Assembly: GCF_000346465.2 (NCBI RefSeq)
Contig: NC_034009.1
Location: 8,775,251-8,839,250, forward strand
Length of the DNA stretch: 64,000 nucleotides
DNA from: Prunus persica
Lineage: Eukaryota > Streptophyta > Magnoliopsida > Rosales > Rosaceae
Direction of reading: 5' to 3'
Position numbers and translations under genes: made by a program. Below, piece after piece: positions 60,261 to 64,000 of this stretch. The notes under the pieces are model-generated. The model worked only from the letters and a program-made list of their open reading frames with translations, made no database searches and was not told the origin of the DNA. The number at the start of each line of letters is the position of its first letter. Positions within the stretch are counted from its first letter, which is position 1.

Positions 60261-61215
60261 GTTACTTTTGAACTCCATTGTAGTTTTGAATTGTTGTATT
60301 GAAAAGATGATGGAATGTGTTGCTCAATGTCGTGCTCAATATGATGGAAGCTACCAGCTAATGATATTAGAAGCTTAAAATTCATCTGACTTGATCTTTT
60401 CCAAAACACATGCCTTGAAAACAACATATATTGAAAAGATGATGGAATGTGTTGCTCAATGTCATTCTAATTTAATTTAAGGTCCAAAAACTAATAGTAA
60501 GTATTACCTTGGAAGACATTTGAACGATAGACGTAGGGGTTTCCTTCTAACTACACAATTTCTGAAACAGATTAGAGAATTGTTTGTGTGCTCAATTCTC
60601 TATGGTTTCCAACATTTAGACTTAAGGTCGTGGCTTGGAATCGTAATAAAAAATGAAACTAGTTTGTTCATGCAGATTTTCTTGACCAAAACAATAGACA
60701 AGATTTGTTTCTCAGAAACTTCTTTCTTTCATGTATGTAGTATATTTATATAAGAAAAACTCTCCTTGTCACATATTTAAAATACATTTAAATTAGATTT
60801 AAAATACATGGTACTTGGCAATTATCAATTATCCCACTTTTAATCCCCTTCACAATCAAAGATTTAAAATACATGTTGTGACTGGCCGCAAATAACAAAA
60901 CAATGTGATCCCCATATCACACAAGTGTTTCTCGTGCTATAACCCAATGCACTCATTGAAAAACTTACAAAACAACAACAATAGTTTGTGTAATGTTATT
61001 GAAAGAAACAAAAAAAATTTAGCCCATGCCGGGATAAATTTCGGCTTCCGCCCTTGTTTTGTAATAATACATATTATTTACATATTTTATTTATATTTTT
61101 CACGTATTATTGAACAAGAAATCCAAATTTAAACAAACAAATTTATTTATTTATTTATAAAAATAAACAAAATGGTCCAATTTTTCAGGGTAAGGTTTTA
61201 AGAAATTTGCCAAAT
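60261..61215. other. spacer between copy C and the VPS13 fragment
   Basis: A direct repeat of about 37 bp (TTGAAAAGATGATGGAATGT...) occurs at 60298-60334 and 60430-60466. The rest is AT-rich with short frames that carry no recognised motif. Confidence 0.5.
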
Positions 61216-61803
61216 AGGAATGTGAAGGCTCGGTGTTGAATGCTTTATTAGGGGATAACGTACTTAAAAATATGTATTTGGTAGATCGTAGATGACTTTT
61301 AGCTTTGCATCGCATACTTATAAACTCTTCATCTGACTTTGCAATATATACATGGACTGTTCTTGCATCATATATCTCATAGAGTCCATTTAACACAATA
61401 TATTTACATTTGTTATTCAGGTGAGGATAAATCAAAGGTTTCATGAGAACGTGTGCACGAGGCAGAGTTGATTAGTATCGCTATTTCAAACATTCGAAAA
61501 GATCTCCTAGGCCAACCTCTTCAACTGCAAGTAGTGCACTACGACATATGACAAAAAAGCTTACATCTAACGGGGTTAATACTATTTTGCTATTCCCGGT
61601 CAATAACACGACACATGAAAATAGTGCTACTTCCCGTTACATGAGAGTTTCTCTCGACATATGAGGGCATGGCTGCCTTATAAGAAGTTTATTCAAAGCC
61701 GACAGAGAGAGGTTTGCTTTAGAGTTTGTCATTTGAATTAATATGCTTTCACATAGTTGCCAAAGTTCTTTTCGTTTGGTCTGCGGATGGATTATTTTAT
61801 CGT
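61216..61803 (+). pseudogene. duplicated VPS13 fragment (intron 57, exon 58, part of intron 58)
   Basis: This aligns almost base for base with 44876-45441 of the VPS13 gene, including intron sequence and the CAG|GTGAGG acceptor. It has internal deletions (14 bp near the start, 6 bp after GGCAGAGTT that creates a stop, 27 bp after CTTCAACTGC). An insertion of about 105 bp (61555-61660) is flanked by GACATATGA on both sides. Because introns are kept, it is a DNA-level copy, not a retrocopy. Its right edge touches the copy D promoter block. Confidence 0.9.
61555..61660. mobile_element. insertion of about 105 bp within the VPS13 fragment
   Basis: This sequence is absent from the VPS13 parent. 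GACATATGA, single in the parent (45249-45257), stands on both sides of the insert, as a 9-bp target duplication would. No terminal inverted repeat is obvious, so the class is unknown. Confidence 0.5.
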
Positions 61804-61805
61804 AA

Positions 61806-62334
61806 TAGCCACGTATTACGGTTCTAATACATTTCATTCATACTTTCGCGCCAAGCAACTCATAACTCATACTCTGTTTCTCTCCCAGTCTATTTCATTT
61901 CCCATAGAACGCCAAAACTCCCTTCTCCAAAGTTCCTTCTTCCTCTGGGCTACTCGACGCAAAGGAGGTTAGGCCTTCAACTCAAGATTGTATCTTTATG
62001 GTTCTCTTATCAAAATCAACTCTTGAAATAGCGATTACAAGCATTTTGCTTCATCTACTGTCATTATGAGTTATGCTTTCTATGTTTCTTTCTTCACAGT
62101 CAGATTCACTGTCATCGTTTTTGTACATAATCTTTGAGTTCTCTTCTCAGTGGGTGAATAAAGTTTGTGTTTTTAAGAATTCACTGTAAGATTCTTGGTT
62201 ATATTGTTGATGGGTATCCATGATTGTAGGCCAAGATTTCTTTTCTTGGCTACTTTTAACTTCCAAAATGCAAAACCAAAAATATATGATCTAGTATAAC
62301 AAAATGGTGCTTATAAAAATTTTGTGTTTGTTAG
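61806..62334 (+). promoter_or_regulatory. copy D promoter block, leader exon and 5'-UTR intron
   Basis: TAGCCACGTATTACGGTTCT opens the shared block. The G-box-like core is shortened to CACGTA. The leader exon ends CGACGCAAAGGAG at 61967. The intron (61968-62334) ends TTTGTTAG just before the ATG. It matches copy C, without the tandem duplication. Confidence 0.65.
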
Positions 62335-62336
62335 AT

Positions 62337-63815
62337 ATGGCCGGGGATACGAAGGGCAATGAGGAGGTGGTACTTGAAGATGATCAGCAAAGTGATTTAA
62401 GGACTCTTGCAGAGTTGCTTTGCTTTGAAGAAGTTCCACCTAAATGGACTCAAGATTTTGATTCCTTACACTCAATAGGTAAGTTCAGCCCGCTGTTTAT
62501 GCCTAGTTTCAATGAGGTTGAAACTGAATGCATGGAAGTCTTTAAGAAAAAGAAAATGGAAACCAAGAAAATCTTAGGAAACTTTGATGGACAGATTAGC
62601 CTCTCGGTGGACATTCTGAGGTGTGAAAGTTACTTTGACCCTAGCTGCTGCGGTGATTATTTGTGCCTTTCAGCACATTTTATTGATGAGAATTGGGAAC
62701 TGAAAAAGTGGGTACTTCAGTTTTCTTGTATTTCGGTTTCGGTTTCGGGTCCATCTTATGATTCCCTTCACAAATATGAAGATTGGGGCATTTTAAGGAC
62801 GCTTGAAGATTGGGGCATTGAGAACAAGATCTCCGCACTCACTCTGAAGAATGATAATTGCAATAATGAATTGGTTGAGTTTGTGAAAAGGCGCATCCAA
62901 GAAAATAATGGTAAGCTGTTTCGTGTGTATTGTTGTGCGGAAATGATCAGTGTAATGGTGCAGGATGCATTTGACAAGATTGAAGATATCGTTCACAAGG
63001 TTCGTCAGGTGTATACTTTTAATATTGATTACCCCTTCTGGTTTCTCAAATTGGCAAACCTGCAAATAGCTGTGAAGTCATGGTCTACCAAAGATGTGAT
63101 TGGTTCTAATGACGTACCTTCCCCAGAGGAATGGAAGAAAGTTGAAGGTGTTTGTAAAATTTTAGAGAACATAAATGAAGTATCAGATGCATTATTTTAC
63201 ACAACACCTCTAACTCCGAATGTTTATCTTTGTCACCTGCATTGGCTTCCTAAAATTCTGGCCAAAGTGTCCATTGACTCAGATTGTTTTAATAGAATAG
63301 TAGTTGAGGACATGTCGAAAAAGTTTGATAAGTATTGGGATGACATGTTCTTGCTGTTGGCAATATCTGCAGCACTGGATCCTCGATTGAAGATGAGATA
63401 TATTGAATTTCTTTTTTCAAAAGTTAAGAATAGGAACGGAAACTCACAAGTTGCAGTTGTTTCGGGGGCCATTCACAAACTGTTTGATGAATATGTGGTC
63501 CGTTTTCGGTTGCAAGACTACCAGCAGTTCATCCATTTGAATGATCACTCTAAAGAAAAATCAGACTTGGATTGCTATTTGGAACAACCTGTCTTACGTA
63601 ATAATAAGAATTTTAATGCATTGGCTTGGTGGAGAATCGCAGGCATTGAGTACCCTACCCTTTCCCGGATGGCACGTGATTTTTTAGCCATTCCAGTTTC
63701 TCTTGCAAGTAAAATTGACGCACACTATACTGTACCAAAGCCAGCTGATGATCATTTAGTTTGGTTGAAGCCAGACTTGATGAATGCCTTGATGTGTACT
63801 CGAAGCTGGGTATAG
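62337..63815 (+). CDS. hAT-transposase-derived protein, copy D
   Basis: 492 residues, starting MAGDTKGNEEV after the conserved 5'-UTR acceptor. It is about 85-90 percent identical by eye to copy C over the core. The acidic N-terminus is about 33 residues shorter, and a few residues are missing near 200 and 240. It carries QISLSVDILRC, so the first catalytic-type Asp is present here (D92), unlike copy C. LTLKNDN replaces the second Asp by Lys, CCAEMIS lacks the His, and PVSLASKIDAHY lacks the ASE glutamate. The dimerisation block (WWRIAGIEYPTLSRMARDFL) is intact. The reading frame is uninterrupted despite nonsense changes in copy A, which suggests selection. The 3'-UTR donor follows at about 63843. 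Confidence 0.85.
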   Translation: MAGDTKGNEEVVLEDDQQSDLRTLAELLCFEEVPPKWTQDFDSLHSIGKFSPLFMPSFNEVETECMEVFKKKKMETKKILGNFDGQISLSVDILRCESYFDPSCCGDYLCLSAHFIDENWELKKWVLQFSCISVSVSGPSYDSLHKYEDWGILRTLEDWGIENKISALTLKNDNCNNELVEFVKRRIQENNGKLFRVYCCAEMISVMVQDAFDKIEDIVHKVRQVYTFNIDYPFWFLKLANLQIAVKSWSTKDVIGSNDVPSPEEWKKVEGVCKILENINEVSDALFYTTPLTPNVYLCHLHWLPKILAKVSIDSDCFNRIVVEDMSKKFDKYWDDMFLLLAISAALDPRLKMRYIEFLFSKVKNRNGNSQVAVVSGAIHKLFDEYVVRFRLQDYQQFIHLNDHSKEKSDLDCYLEQPVLRNNKNFNALAWWRIAGIEYPTLSRMARDFLAIPVSLASKIDAHYTVPKPADDHLVWLKPDLMNALMCTRSWV

Positions 63816-64000
63816 TAGGCAGGCACTGATACAATGTTAACAGGTAATTATCAATATTATTTCTTCCTTGTTCTTTTTGTTCTTAATTATCTTCAATATG
63901 TATCCTGCAAGATGATTTAATTCTCACAAGATTTTTTTCCCCCTTTTTTTGTCCGTGTGCTTGATGTCGAGAACAGGTACAGTTTTTGATTTTTGCTGCT
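63816..64000 (+). other. copy D 3'-UTR, cut by the window end
   Basis: TTAACAG|GTAATTATC repeats the copy C donor, and GAGAACAG|GTACAG at about 63977 repeats the acceptor. The final exon continues beyond the window. Confidence 0.5.

Overview
This window is nuclear DNA of a flowering plant, most likely a eudicot. The genes are split by many short GT-AG introns, the intergenic DNA is AT-rich, and every gene recognised has its closest known family in plants. The transposon load (L1-type LINEs, tRNA-derived SINEs, hAT and Mutator-like MITEs, a Copia-type LTR element) is typical of plants. I suspect Rosaceae, but that is only an impression. There are no bacterial features, no rRNA, no intact tRNA and no CRISPR array.

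Layout. 1-2.5 kb: a small LYR-motif protein gene on the minus strand (1335-2287). 2.5-2.7 kb: a tRNA-derived SINE. 3.4-6.0 kb: a six-exon GH28 polygalacturonase on the minus strand (3406-5963, 479 aa). 6-13 kb: intergenic DNA with several MITE-like elements and a short LINE tail. 13.35-47.87 kb: one very large plus-strand gene for a plant VPS13 lipid-transfer protein. I could trace 62 coding exons with consistent phases and a 4148-residue product, if one base is missing from exon 40. That exon lies just before a 100-N assembly gap (35901-36000). The VPS13 introns carry several antisense 5'-truncated L1 fragments and a MULE-type MITE with a perfect 10-bp target duplication. 48-50.5 kb: two non-autonomous hAT elements.

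50.9-64 kb is the most interesting part. It holds a tandem array of genes derived from a hAT (RICESLEEPER/DAYSLEEPER-like) transposase. Copy A (about 51.06-52.52 kb) is a pseudogene. Copy B is only a promoter/leader relic at 53.5 kb, followed by a young 3.3-kb non-autonomous Copia-like element (53690-56968, LTRs differing at one base). Copy C (58430-60022) and copy D (62337-63815) are intact reading frames of 530 and 492 aa. All copies share a promoter/leader block. C and D lack a BED zinc finger and have lost most of the expected catalytic residues, so they look domesticated. Between C and D lies a decayed DNA-level copy of VPS13 exon 58 with its flanking introns.

The polygalacturonase (cell-wall pectin hydrolysis), VPS13 (bulk lipid transfer at membrane contact sites) and the LYR protein (mitochondrial assembly factor class) are independent genes. 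They do not form a pathway. The polygalacturonase-VPS13 pairing resembles, from memory, the Arabidopsis neighbours At1g48100 and At1g48090, which suggests conserved microsynteny.
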